A stretch of 64,000 nt of DNA, taken from NCBI GenBank assembly GCA_946122785.1, contig CAMGYJ010000009.1, positions 7,718,937 to 7,782,936 of the forward strand. The letters run 5' to 3'. The translations under genes and the position numbers were made by a program. This document shows, piece after piece, positions 43,258-55,299 of this stretch (the first letter of the stretch is position 1; the number at the start of each line of letters is the position of its first letter). The notes beneath the pieces were generated by a model that had not been told where the DNA came from, did not search any database, and saw only the letters and a program-made list of their open reading frames with translations. The stretch comes from Linum tenue (taxonomy: Eukaryota > Streptophyta > Magnoliopsida > Malpighiales > Linaceae).

Positions 43258-45530
43258 CTGGAGTTGGGGAAGTTGATTTGCCTTATGATAAGAGTTATTA
43301 TGAGAACTATGAATTTCATAAAATAAGAAGGAGGCGAGTAAATGTGCTCACTTTCAATTGTTGTTTTTTTTTTTTTTTAATAATGTTGGGATGTTGAAGT
43401 TGAAAAGCGACAAAAATATGTAAGAGGTATTAGGTTTTCGAAAGTGTCTGAATGTGATCTTTTTTTAGTTTTGATTTTTAAGTTGTTTGAATGTGCGATT
43501 TTTTCGTAATGGATTGGTGAGTTGTGACTTTTTTTTTATGCTTGAATTACATTAATACATTTGGTATCACTTACTTTTATCTAGCTTTTATGGCTCCGAA
43601 CCAGGTAAGTATAAAAAAAAAACAGTATAGATGGCATTATATGTCAGTTCTCCATCCGTTTCATCTCCAGATTCGGTCAGTGAGTCGTGAATCGTGACTC
43701 AATAAAGTAACTGTTTCCCTTGGATTTTGTGGCGAACTTATAAAGACCTAATTTAGTTTCTAGTTCCAAAAATCCAAACAGTTTGACTTCGATATGGTTC
43801 ATTTGATTTCGTTTTCCCACTTTCCAGGATTCCATTTGTGTTTTCAGTGGGGCATGTATACTATCTAAGCAAGGAAGTGGGAAATGACAAATTCACTAAT
43901 AACCTGTCATTAGTGAACAAAGCTACCGATTAATAATCACATGTCCTTTATGTCTAGCTTGTTTGCACCCATTCTCATGTATGCTATCTAGCTCATATTA
44001 TACCCACAGTAGTGTTTACTCAATTTGGTCCACCACGTTACATCCCAAGAACAGTTACTGTAGGAGAAGAAGTACCATCTGTTGCATGTGATTTTCTTGT
44101 AAAATTTTGTCTTTGTTTACTCTTATTCCTCTGCGTCCAATGAACTGAATGTTTGGTAATACTTGGCCAGAGTTGCTTGTTCTTCCGTTGGGGGTACTTG
44201 GGTTGGGGAACTTGGACTTGGGGAATAAATTAGGACAACATGCTTGATTAGCATACACTCTATGATTATTAATATGGTTTACAAGTTTTGCAGGTTTGAC
44301 TGTATGGTGAGTTCCTAGTGGTGAGTTAGCCATATTTCTATTGAAGTGTGTCACACAGATTATTGAGGTTAGAAGACTTTTTAGTTGAGGTTAAAAAGAC
44401 ATTTATGTCTGGTTGTGATGAGAGTGAAAATACGAGTCATTGCAGTTAAAAAAGAAGGCCTTTCCTTTTCTTTTTGGTTTAGAATCCGTCTGTGATGTGT
44501 TAAAGGAACCAATTGTACATGAGCATTATATCATGGTATGAATTGCATATATGGCTTGTCTTATGTAGGTAGTTAGTGTTATTTTCATGGATTTCTTGTG
44601 GAAATTATGAGTTGCCAAGGATTTAGTTTTTAGAAACACTTAGGCGTCGCTAATCTTGCAGTCAGAGCATCGAGTCTTTTTATCTAATTTTTATTTTTTG
44701 GCCATCAAAATAAACATGGAAAGTGATTACGGGAGATAGCTGGTTGTGAGCGTTACTAGTACACGAGTAGGCATAACCTTGTATTATTTCTCTGACTAGC
44801 AGTGATCGGGAATCTTCTGTTTTAGATAATTTCAGGCATCTTGGAGAACTCTCTTATCTATTATGGAACAGCAGTCCCAGAGGACGTTAAGAAGAGAGGC
44901 GGCTCCTTCTGTAGAACGAATCTGATGGGAATAACCTTAATATGCATGATGTATCCATTTAATGTGTTTGAAAAATATGTTAAAGGCCAATTTGTCCAGT
45001 GCAATTTCTTTTCTTTTTGGTAAGAAAAAAAAAAACTCATGTATCATTTGTAGGAATAGAAATCATAGAATTTATTCTGAACATCCTGAATTGTATAGCG
45101 TTTGAGAAAAAAGCCGAAACTAAAAGCCTTGGCATGATACTAGTTCAAATTGTATAGCACAACAATTGGTTTGACATGACATCAGTTTCTTTTTTATATA
45201 GATTATCCTTTGGAAACCAAACATGTTAGTAAGATGAGAGAAACAACAAAGAAAAAGAAAATATCATCTATGACACCTACCCTGACAATATTGAGAGCAA
45301 AACCCTCTAGTGTAGCAGCAAGTATGAGCAAGTACCCCATGTATACAAGAGCAAATTTCCAGGCTCTGTTTTAAGGATATGAAAAGGGGGAAAAAAGAAA
45401 GTATTCCCTTTTTCATTTCTCTATTTAGACAAGAGTTAAACAAATACTTATGTTGTGCTCACTCTTTAGTCTTTATATTTATGAGTGAGGTTTCACGCAT
45501 TCTTATGGTTTTTAAAGTTTTCTCAAGTCA
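43258..45530. other. intergenic stretch
   Basis: No gene is recognised in 2.3 kb. It includes the IPT 3' flank (poly-T at about 43365) and AT-rich DNA before the MULE remnant. Confidence 0.55.
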
Positions 45531-45534
45531 AATT

Positions 45535-46087
45535 GTACACGATACAAGAGCAAAATACAGATTTCATGAAAATAAATTCATTGTTACCCTTGTTGAGTTT
45601 TATAGGGTTGTAGCAAAGAGACAAGTACACTCTTTGCAAAATGAGAAGCTTGCATCTATTGCGATTTGCGAATGTGATTAGATTTGGTCATGGTTCATAA
45701 GGAACGTTCAGGGTTTGACTGATCGAAATGATGTATGCGTCATCTCAGATAGACATGCAGGACTCTATGAAGCCATGAATAACATCGGAAGAGGTTGGAA
45801 GTGGAGGTGGTGCATGCGACACTATGCAAGCAATTTGCAAAGGAAGACTAAAAGCAGAATTATGTATAAGCAACTATTTCGAGTCGGTAAGCCTTCTTCA
45901 TTTAATTTTGTTATTTATTTTCATGTAATTTTGTCATGAATTTATCTAACCCGTGTGGTTGTTTATTTTGTTAGCCGGAGAAAAACGGTTGGAGAAGTTC
46001 GATCGTCAAGTTGAGCAATTTAAGAAGGTAGCCAGTGATAGAAATATTTCATGTGATAACTGGGTGGATCAACATCAATATAAATAG
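45535..46087 (+). pseudogene. MULE transposase fragment
   Basis: The frame reads ...SIAICECD, TAG at 45679-45681, then IWSWFIRNVQGLTDRNDVCV, ISDRHAGLYEAMNN and WRWCMRHYASNLQRKTKS. The DRH...W(R)WC(M)RHxASN pattern is the core of plant Mutator-like transposases. A GT-AG intron-like gap (about 45886-45974) rejoins GEKRLEKFDRQVEQFKK, and the frame ends at 46087. The catalytic domain is incomplete, so this is a relic. Confidence 0.7.
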
Positions 46088-46660
46088 TGGACACCTCTTA
46101 ATCATGATAAACCATGATTAAATTAGTAAATTACACTCTTAAATTTTAACAGTTCCAAAACATGCTAGTGGAGAGCCGGGAGCGGCTACAGGGATTGGGG
46201 ATGGCGCCGGGACAGGAAGTGACGACAGAGCGGAGGAGTTGCTACTGGAAGAGGGGACGGGGATGGAGATTGGTGATGGCGAGGTGGGAGCTGCTACGTT
46301 GTCTGGGGATGGCGATGATGCCGACAGGAAGCCTAAGATGAGAAGTGTTGACGGCGGCAGGGTCTGGCGCTGCTCTTCTCCCTCTGTTCGTGAAGAGTCG
46401 AAGACGAAAACTGAATTAGAGTTAGGGTTTCTTTCCCAGCCCCACGATTTTGTCTTTTATTTTTCAATTTTTTTATTAAATAGAACAACCAGAAGGGAAA
46501 AACCGAGCGATCGGTTCGAGCGGCTCGAGTGGTTAACCACCTCGGCCGCTTGCCAGCCGCTCCATAAAACCGTAGCGGCTAAATGACTGGCCCGAGCTGT
46601 TTTGCAGTCGGGTGACGGCTTTAGCGGTCCGATCGGCCGGCTCGTTCTGATCTTAATAAC
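46088..46660. other. GC-richer intergenic stretch
   Basis: GA-rich DNA (about 46160-46350) is followed by CGGCTCGAG/CCGATCGG phrases. A 115-codon frame at 46239-46586 has no recognisable domain and is not called. Confidence 0.4.
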
Positions 46661-46674
46661 ACTAGTCTACAAAA

Positions 46675-49160
46675 TACTATAAGGCAATGTCAAAAACCAG
46701 CATCTTCCACGTCAGCCTTAAGTGAAACGGGCGCACAGTTCGGAGGGTTTTTTTTGTCAATTCCCATACCACCTCTACTGCCTTGCTCTCTGTCTTCCAA
46801 TATTCTGCCGGAAAGCGAACTTCTCTCTCGCTCTCGCCGTCTATCTCCCGACACCTTCGAAAAGAACATCGATGTGCCTCTCTCTTGCTCTCTCGGCCCG
46901 TCTCGCATTGGAGTCGACTACCCAAACAATCTTGTCGCCACGTCATCTGTTCTTTCTCCTGGGTAAGTTCCGTAGTAAGATTCCACACCGCGTCGATTCA
47001 CATCGTCAAATTGTTGGATTTATTTTAAAATTAATGGCCATTCTCGGTGATTTTTCCGTTGGGTGTGCAAAGATTGCAACAAAGGATTAAGGGAGAAGTC
47101 TTGAGCATATTTCCTCACAATCATCTTCCTGTTGATTTTTTCAATTACCCACAGTTATCCCTAATTTCAAAGCTACGGCAGCAAGCACTGCTACCCTGAA
47201 TGGTTAGGGGCGACGTCCAACGAGTAGTACCTTATCCTTATCTACCCAGCGGTGCTAAGCCTTTGTTGGCCCTAAATTCAGTGATTCCCAATCAACTTTT
47301 GAGCGATTCCGCACCCCCTCTACATCCAATCTCACCTCTGCTTTCCAACTCGGTTTTGTGCTATTACCTACCTTATTCGAAGGTCTTATTCGCCCATAAT
47401 GGTGTATGGTTATCAGTTGATTCTAAGGGAACACAACCTCTAAGAACAACTTAGTTCGAACTCTTTAGTGTCCAGGAAAATGGGTTTGGTGGTTATCAGA
47501 CCGGTGCGCCTGTACATCCAGAGTTTTGGGGCTATAAAGTAACGCGGTCCAGCGAAACTGTTGTCATTCCTCTCACTGTATTCAAGCTTGATGGTCGATG
47601 GTTATCATCAAAAACCAAGGAAACATGATCTTAACGACTGGCTTAGTTCCAATTTTTCAGTGCGGAGGAACGTGGGTTTAGCGATTATCAAACAGGCGAG
47701 TCTGTAACTTAAGCGTTTTGGGGCTGTAAAGGATCTCCAACTTACAACCGTAAGAATCAGAGAAAAAGGATGTCACTGCAGCCGTTGAAGATTTACCCAC
47801 TCATTCGTGAAAATGGATCATTCAATATCGCGTGTTTCGAAAGTGAATCACAACGAACTGCAACAGAGGAATGGTTCTGCACATGGACATGGTGTTGATC
47901 GACTCAGAGGTAACCTCTTTACTTCACTTCTTAACAAAATCTGCGAAGTTACTTAGCCTGAAACTTATGTTGGTTTGGTTATATTCTAGGGTTTAGATAT
48001 ATGAGCTATGGTTCCTCCTCTGTTGATTCTAAAGTTTGAATTAAGTCCGAGAGACCAAGAATTATATGAGGTTAGACATTTCAAGCTATTTCTTTCAATA
48101 TTCAGGGGCAAATCATAGCAAGTTTAAGGTTAAAATCTTCACCTTACTGTAGATGCGATCGGTCAAATGATTAAGCATTCGTCAATAACATCGAAAACCT
48201 CGGCAACAAAATGATGGAAGTGTCTATAGTCAACTGGATGATAAATCTCTCAATGAAGGGCAAGCTATCATCCTCACCATTAACTCTGTGTTTGTGGATG
48301 AATTTAGAGGTTTTGGACACTTCAAACCATTCCTTTGGTAATTTTGTTTACAAGTTTAAAATTGGAAATTAATTTTCTTATTTCTTTTCTATAAGTGAAG
48401 TTTTATTTGTCATCAACAGGAGCGATACTGTTGACGAAACATGGATATTCCATAAGTGCATTATAGGCTACTAACTCAAAATTTCCTGTTTTCATAATTG
48501 CTATAATGAGAAGAGTGTAAGGCCTTTTCAAGGTTAGCTTGAGGCAACGTGAGTCCTCACCACTGTTACACGACCTTCTTTTGGTTTACCATTATTATTC
48601 ACAGCTGGTCTTGATGATATTTAATGGTAGAATGAGCTTTCTTCAAAATGAAACAGGTCTAATAATTAGGAATTATAATGATGTTCCTTTCATATTGGAC
48701 CTAGACTGTTTGATTCTTGATTATATTAGTCATAATGATGTAGTCAATTAAGTTGAATTGTTATTAAAACCGGTCCTAGCATAATGCAAGCATGTATTTA
48801 TTAGAGTCTTCTAATTCTTTTTTGATGGGATGCCTACTTTTTTTTTATTTCTTCCTTCCCGCTTTTGTCTGTCATATAAGCATTGCATTGTATGGAAACC
48901 TCTATGAATGCACCTGTTTTAATTGTCGAGGTCCCAGCTATTGAGAATCCAAAAATATCCATTGCGCAGCTCAATGAATTAAAAAACAGGAAAGACCACA
49001 ACATAAGGGTTTTCCAATACAAATGGCAACCTATCAGGATCCCTCTGATTTATCTAACGACAAGTTATCTTTTGAGTGAACTTCAGGAAAAAGGTGTTAA
49101 GGCCACAATGGGAAGTTGCTGCTTAATATTCTCTTTTCATCTATGTGATATTTAGTATTC
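46675..49160 (+). other. unresolved, possibly transcribed region
   Basis: At 46670-46970 there is a pyrimidine-rich leader-like block ending in a strong donor (CTCCTGG|GTAAGTTCC). Downstream are several short open stretches with donor/acceptor-like borders, for example MDHSISRVSKVNHNELQQRN at 47812 ending at a GTAACC donor, and a 90-codon frame at 48883-49155 (NAPVLIVEVPAIENPKIS). None matches a family I know, and no continuous model could be built. It may be a decayed gene or a noncoding transcript. Confidence 0.3.
47395..47735. repeat. diverged two-copy tandem repeat, about 192 bp
   Basis: TGGTTATCA at 47407 and 47599 begin two units that share GGTTATCA(G/T)...CTTAGTTC, GTGGGTTT or TGGGTTT, and GTTTTGGGGCT(A/G)TAAAG in order. 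Identity is moderate. Confidence 0.6.
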
Positions 49161-49720
49161 TATTTCTAATTTTCAGTCAGACTGATATTGGAACTCTGTT
49201 ATAGATTTTCCACTTATGGATTGTCTTTTGTTCAGTTTCAACTATGGATTTCTCATCTAAGAGATAGTTTTTTCCTTATGGATGTCTTCTATTGTTCCTA
49301 TTATTGAACCTTTGTTTAGGAATCTGCAATCTTTTCTCATACTATATATAGTTTTTTCGTTATGCATTGTTTTCTTTTCTTAAGTTTGGTTCATCACTGC
49401 CAAGTTTATCGCATATAAGTTGTGTTTGAATGTAACGCTGTTTGTTATGAATGGAAAGCTGTTGAGAAAGTTTGCTGCTTTTTTTCTATAATTTGATTGT
49501 TGTTGTTTTTTTTTTTTTTTGACTTTCTTGCATGTTGTTATGTCGTCTTTATTAGAGCAATTTAAGAATTGGACTTTATGATTATTTTTAACCGAGTATT
49601 TATTGGTTATTATTATATGCTTCATCATATTCATATTAAAAACTCAAATGGATGCTTTTATCAGCTGATAGTGTTGTTATAAAGATGCTATTAGAGTTTG
49701 TTGTTTTCCACGAAATAGAA
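49161..49720. other. AT-rich intergenic stretch
   Basis: T-rich DNA with a poly-T run near 49508; no gene is seen. Confidence 0.6.
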
Positions 49721-49727
49721 TCTCTTA

Positions 49728-50083
49728 GGGCTCGTTTGCTTGTTGGATTTGAAAATGAAGGTTTTGAGTTTTAAAAACCTTTGGATTTATGATAGATTTG
49801 TTGCATCATGGATTTGGAAGAGTACATTGTTTGTTAGTTGATTTTTTATCATGGATTTGTGATGGATTTGTCTCACATTTTTTCCTTCTATTGTCAAATC
49901 CCAAATGAAATGTGGGATTTACAAATCCGTGGGGTCCACGGATTTGGATCCAAAAAAGGGGGTCCAAATCCGTGGACCCCACGGATTTGTGTCCCTCAAC
50001 AAACAAAGGATTTGTGTCAACTCCATGATGCTTGGGATTTGGGTTCCAAATCCATCACCCAAATCCCACAAGCAAACGACCCC
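49728..50083. mobile_element. PIF/Harbinger-like MITE with internal palindrome
   Basis: The ends GGGCTCGTTTGCTTG and (inverted) GGGGTCGTTTGCTTG differ by one base and are flanked by TTA at 49725-49727 and 50084-50086, the usual PIF/Harbinger target. Inside, CAAATCCGTGGGGTCCACGG is palindromic and repeated in inverted form across a short AAAAAAGG spacer at about 49921-49990. The element is noncoding and 356 bp long. Confidence 0.85.
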
Positions 50084-51019
50084 TTAAGCTACAAATTTGG
50101 CTAATCATAACCATAAGCTACAGGTTTTGTAGGACCCCAGCCAACGGGCCGGGCCCAATGCTAGTTATTATTATAAGGTAAAGGATAATTTAGTAATTGA
50201 GCTGGTACCCATCCCCGGCTCCTCCCCTCCTCCTTCGCAGTCGCTCGTACTCATCTTCTTCCCCAGAAACGCCGCTGTTTCCAAATATTCACTCCCCAGT
50301 CACCATTGCCAATCCACCGACTAGGTTCGCTTCCGTAGTTAGCTTCGAATGGTTTTGGAAAAAATCATGGGCGTTGCCGTGTTTGCTTTGAATGGCTGGG
50401 AAGTTATAATTTCAATCTGAATGTTTTTGCAGCCCTTCATTGATTGGTTCTGCAATGAAATGAACACTAGAGTACGTAAAAAGAAGTCGGAAATTGATTG
50501 ATCTTTGATGCCGCCTTCGTGTTTGCAATCTGTCTTTTCCTGAACGAATGCGAGAGTGAACGAATGAAATTGCCTTTGTGTTGCTAATCTGTTTTTATGT
50601 TAGCAAGTTGGTTTTAGTTGAATTTAAATATAAGTTCCTTTCATGTCTCCTTCAGCAAGTTGGTTTTTAGCAGTTAATTGTTTGTTCCTAATGTAATTTT
50701 CATTATCATGACTAGTGATTATAGCTATGGTGGTAGAGTTGATGGTAGTGATGAGAATGACAATGATGGTGATGATGAATGCTAGCTTGTTCCTAATTGT
50801 TTGTTCCTCGTATTACTGATGAAGCCTGCTGCTAGCATTGTGGAACCTTTGAAGATAAATGGCCGCTCGGTGAAGTAGAGAATGAAAGAGAGCTCAAAGG
50901 CAGGACAGGACAGCTTCTCGCGGCTTTCTCAGACCTTTCTTCAGGGCTTGAATCTCAACTTCTCCAACTAACATTTCTCCTGATTCCAGGTTGTAGAGAT
51001 TTGTTTTGGAAGTGGATGG
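50084..51019 (+). promoter_or_regulatory. promoter and 5' leader of the PGK/TrmB fusion gene
   Basis: A pyrimidine-rich block at 50200-50330 (CTCCTCCCCTCCTCC) resembles the 5' end of a transcript. CATGATTCCAG-like acceptor sequence just before 51000 suggests a 5' untranslated intron. No separate gene is called here. Confidence 0.4.
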
Positions 51020-54000
51020 ATGGACCGAACGGTGAATCCAGTACAAGCACCTGCATTTCTAAACGGTTCAGTATTTTATGGATGCCCATCTGCCATATTG
51101 AGGTGGGCGCATCCTAAGTGTCGTTCTTGTTTTGGAAAGAGATTGGAGCTTACGAGGAGACGGCTTTTTGCTGCTCGTGGAGCTCGACTCTATTTGCGAG
51201 GTTAGTGGTCATTGAAACTTACACTTATGATGTTTGATTAATTGCTCTAGCTAAAATGTGCTGTGAATTCTGAGTCCCAGGTGATTTGGTTGCTGTTGAT
51301 CGTGTGAAGAAAAGCTCGATTGAATATGAGGTGATTTCAGTGGCTTAGTAGGCTTCAATCAGCGTCTCATTGTGGTTTTAGGTGTGATTCTAATTCGTGC
51401 GTGTTTTCGCCCCTTAGACTGGATACTTATGTGAAGGGAAATCGGAGAACTTCCCCCACATACAAACTCTGAAAAATTTCCCAAAGGAAGAGCTGTCTGG
51501 TAAAGTTGTCATGGTCAGGTTTGACAGCTCCATTTTACTTGGGGAGAAACTTGACAAGAACTCGCTGGCTGTCTCTAATGCGCTCTTCACAGTTCAGTAT
51601 TTGCTTGCAACTGCGGAGAAAGTGATTCTTGTGAGTGACTGGAAGAGGGAAGTGAGTTCCAAGCTTCTTGACTCACAGTCTGTTTCAGGTACCTTTAGAG
51701 AACTAGCAGCAGTAATATCTTCTTTACAGTTGTCTGAAATCAGGATTCATAAAGTTTTATGTGTTTCTGGATTTTTTTTCTTGATTTCCCAGATATATTA
51801 TCATCACTTCTCAGGCGAAAAGTTGTTAGTTTGAAATGCCTTTCCTGTGGCGTGCCGTTCAAGAGGGAACTCCTTGAGGAAGCTGATATATTCCTTCTAG
51901 AGAATTTATCTGGATTTAGAAAGGAGGTTGCCAACTGTCCAGAATTTTCAGAACTACTCTCTTCGGAAGTTGATGTCTTTGTTAACGACTCCTTTTCCTT
52001 GTCTCATAGAGTCCTGGCTTCAACAGTCGGCATTTCTCGTTTTTCACCAGCTTGTGTGGCAGGTTTTCAATTTGAAGAAAGCCTGCGGGAGTTAAAGCGG
52101 GTTTTGAACACCGACAAAAGACCATATATTGCAATTGTATGACTTTTCATTTTGCAACCAACTTATACATATCAAGCTTGATCGTATAGGGCGTTCTTGC
52201 AAGTTTACTTGTTTTGTATTACATTGTTCGCTTAACTTGCTTTCTCTTTAGTGGTTCAGATTGGAGGGGCTAATATCCACGGAAAAGCAGCTGCCTTGAA
52301 ACGTTTGGTTTCTGAATGTGATGGAGTAGTCTTTGTTGGAATGATGTCGCTGCAAATTATGCATGCGTTGGAATATTCAATCCCTTCAACTCTTCTTGAA
52401 CCCAGGTCATCTGATGCAGCTGTAGAAGTTATCCAATCTGCTCGATATAGAAAGATTCCAATTATAACGCCGAAAGATTTTTGGTGCATAAATGATAGTC
52501 CAGGATATCAAATTGAAGTAATTCCTGCTCATCGACTGGGAGAAGGTGAATGTTCAACACTGGAATATAACTTGCTTTACATTCTTCTGTTTTCTTCATC
52601 TGTTAGGAACTTTCTTCTTTTAACTGTTGCTTGGGCTTGTGCAAACTGTTAGTCGTCCTAGATGAACTAGGCCTCAAAATAGAAACTATTTATTACGGAG
52701 ACCAACTATGTATAAGCATTTCTATTACTCTAGTTTCTTGTATAGGTGATAAGCAAGCCGGCCGTGCATTTTTGTTTCTTCAGATTTGTGGTATGTTGTT
52801 GCGTATTGGCAGCACTACATCTGATGAAGGGGCCGGTAAATAGAGCTGGCTAATTGTATGGCTGTGGTTGGCAACAAATTTCTCTATCTGTTTCATGCTA
52901 TTGAATACAGGTCTCAACATCGATAATGATATCTTGAGAAATAAAAGCGTGGTGCTTTTTTAACGAACTACTCATGTGCAGTTGGCGTAATTGCCCACTA
53001 AAATATTTAATCTTCAAAGCTGTGCATTAATGTCCTTAACCCTAATAATTTTTCATGTTAGGTTGGGTGCCTGTTGATCTTGGGCCTAGGTCTCTTGATG
53101 AAATGGACTCTTTGCTTTCAAGTTGCAAGGTAAACAACGGAAGTCTGCAGATAAGTAGATAATATCATTGTGTGATGGGGAAACCATAGCCTACTGAGTT
53201 TGTTTATTCTTGTCATGTAAGCATATGGTTTTGCTTGATTTTATCAGTCCTCCTTTCTGTCTCTTCAAGCTCATAACTTATCTTTCCCTGACTCTTATGT
53301 TTTCAGAAAGTAATATGGATTGGACCAGTGAAATTCAAGTCTTCACATTCAAGTATTTGTACAGATGGAGCATCTAAAGTGGCTCAAATAGTAGATAGGT
53401 TGGCACAACGGAATTGTGAGATAGCAATTGTGGGGAATAAAGCATGCAGCACTATGATAAAGGAATCAAGGTCTTCAGCCAGTTGTTCTGTCATTGAGAA
53501 TGCTTCAGTTGTATGGGAGGTTTTAAAAGGAAGGAAGCTTCCTGGGTTGTTGGCCTTAGACAGAGTATGCCTCCTAATTTTCTATGTTACTCCACACAAT
53601 GAGTATTGAATTGGAAATAGGATAACATATGATATAAGATTGGTAAAAGAGCAGTAGTTGGTTTGGCATATATGGAATATAATTGTTGGTTTTCTGCAAG
53701 CTATGTAAAATAATTGTCGGTATTTTTTTGTGTGGCAATATTCTTTGTGCTTTCATATCTGATGACTGATAATGGAAAAATGCGTGTCATGAAACTGAAA
53801 GTCTATCCTTTTCCTTTTCTTGTCCATTTTTCTGACCACTGTATCATTAATTATTGCTTGAAGGGGTAAACATTTTAGAGGATTTTGCCCTTTCTGTTTT
53901 TGGTCACGCGCGGCTCATTGATGCTTTTTTCAGGCATTCCCATTCAAGATTGATTGGACAATGGCTTATCGTAATCCTGCTCAACCTTTGGTAGTTGACA

Positions 54001-55299
54001 TTGGAAGTGGTACGCCATCCTCTTGTACCTTCACGATGTATTAGTTCATATTACTTCCAGATGCAAAACTGTCTTAGCTCTAAGAAAAATGCTATTTTCT
54101 TATGAGGAAATAAATCTCAAAGAGTAGTAGTGAAGCATTAACTTGAGATTATTGTGGAATATACAAGTGATAACTGTAGTCTTCGCCGTCTGGAGACCTC
54201 TGTGACGAGTTTCACTTAACTTGAAATGGAAATGAAAATGAAAATGGCACAGAGAAGTATGCTATTATGGTTTGTACTAAGATTTGATCTAATGGTAGGA
54301 AACGGACTGTTCCTTTTCGGGATGGCTTCAAGAAGGAAGGACCAAAACTTCCTTGGCTTAGAGGTTAATAAAAAGGTTTGTTCTTACTTTTTATTCAAGG
54401 TTGCTCTTGTTCTTTTTTGGCGTAAGACTCTTCTTACTTCTTGGTGTCATACCCTTGTCAGCTTGTTAGGCGTTGCCTGGATGGTGTTCATCAATCTGGG
54501 ATTCCGAACGGGTAGCGTAACTCTTTCTACATTTACATCTACAACATGTTGATCCAAGAGTCATGTTAATGATTTTCATTTTTCACCTGCAAATAATTGC
54601 ATTAGAGTTTTGTTCCCTCAGATACACAAGTTTCTTCTCTTTTTTCTTCCATTGTTGTGCTAGGTTCTTCATTGCCACAAATGCAACTTCGACATTTCGC
54701 TCCATTGTATCAAGCTATCCAGGAGAAGTAGTGCTAGTGTCAATACAGGTAATAGAAAAACTACCTTTCTGCCAGCCAGTAAAATCATCCGTGTCCTAAA
54801 CATCAACCTATGTACAAGTTTTCACGAACTTCCTCATGAACTTCAAATTTGCTAATCACTCTGCAGTGTCCAAACCCTGACTTCAACAATCCAGAGCAGA
54901 GATGGAGAATGGTGAATAGAACATTAGTTGAAGCAGTGGTTGAACTCCTTGCATATAATGGAAAGGTAAAACATTGGATTTATCATTTATCAATCTCTTA
55001 ACTCGCATATCTGCTGTTGCCATTGCTATGATTCATCAGTGTCTGTCTTTTTGTTTTGGTCGTCCAAGGTGTTCCTTCAATCGGACATAGAGACAGTTGT
55101 GTTGAGAATGACAGACATGTTCCTTAGACACAGCAAGGGTAAGCTCAGCATTGTACGTGATGGAACAACCAAGTCGAGGCAACAAGGGTCTTGGCTTCAC
55201 GAGAACCCTTTTGGAGTTAGATCGGATTGGGAACAGCACGTTTTGGATCGTGGCGATCCCATGTACAGACTAATGCTCTGCAAATCAGCGACAAGCTGA
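51020..55299 (+). CDS. PGK-like domain fused to TrmB-like tRNA (guanine-N7) methyltransferase
   Basis: Exons: 51020-51200, 51281-51330, 51418-51688, 51793-52136, 52260-52545, 53062-53129, 53307-53564, 53934-54009, 54299-54375, 54462-54511, 54664-54748, 54867-54965 and 55069-55299. They sum to 2076 nt (691 residues). The basic N-terminus looks like an organelle transit peptide. Residues about 100-485 are phosphoglycerate-kinase-like: GKVVMVRFDSS, FLLENLSGFRKE, DVFVNDSFSLSHRVLAST, RPYIAIIGGANIHGKAAAL, PIITPKDFWC. Residues about 500-691 are methyltransferase-like: VVDIGSGNGLFLFGMA (SAM motif I), TNATSTFRSI, QCPNPDFNNPEQRWRMVNR, ENPFGVRSDWEQHVL. PGK catalytic positions are altered (GGAK is GGAN; no GGGD loop seen). 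The fusion is a plant family. tRNA m7G46 methylation is inferred from the TrmB part. Confidence 0.9.

Noticed and set aside
47200..47454. 84-codon frame as a protein gene
   Set aside because: No recognisable domain, and the 3' half lies in a diverged tandem duplication.
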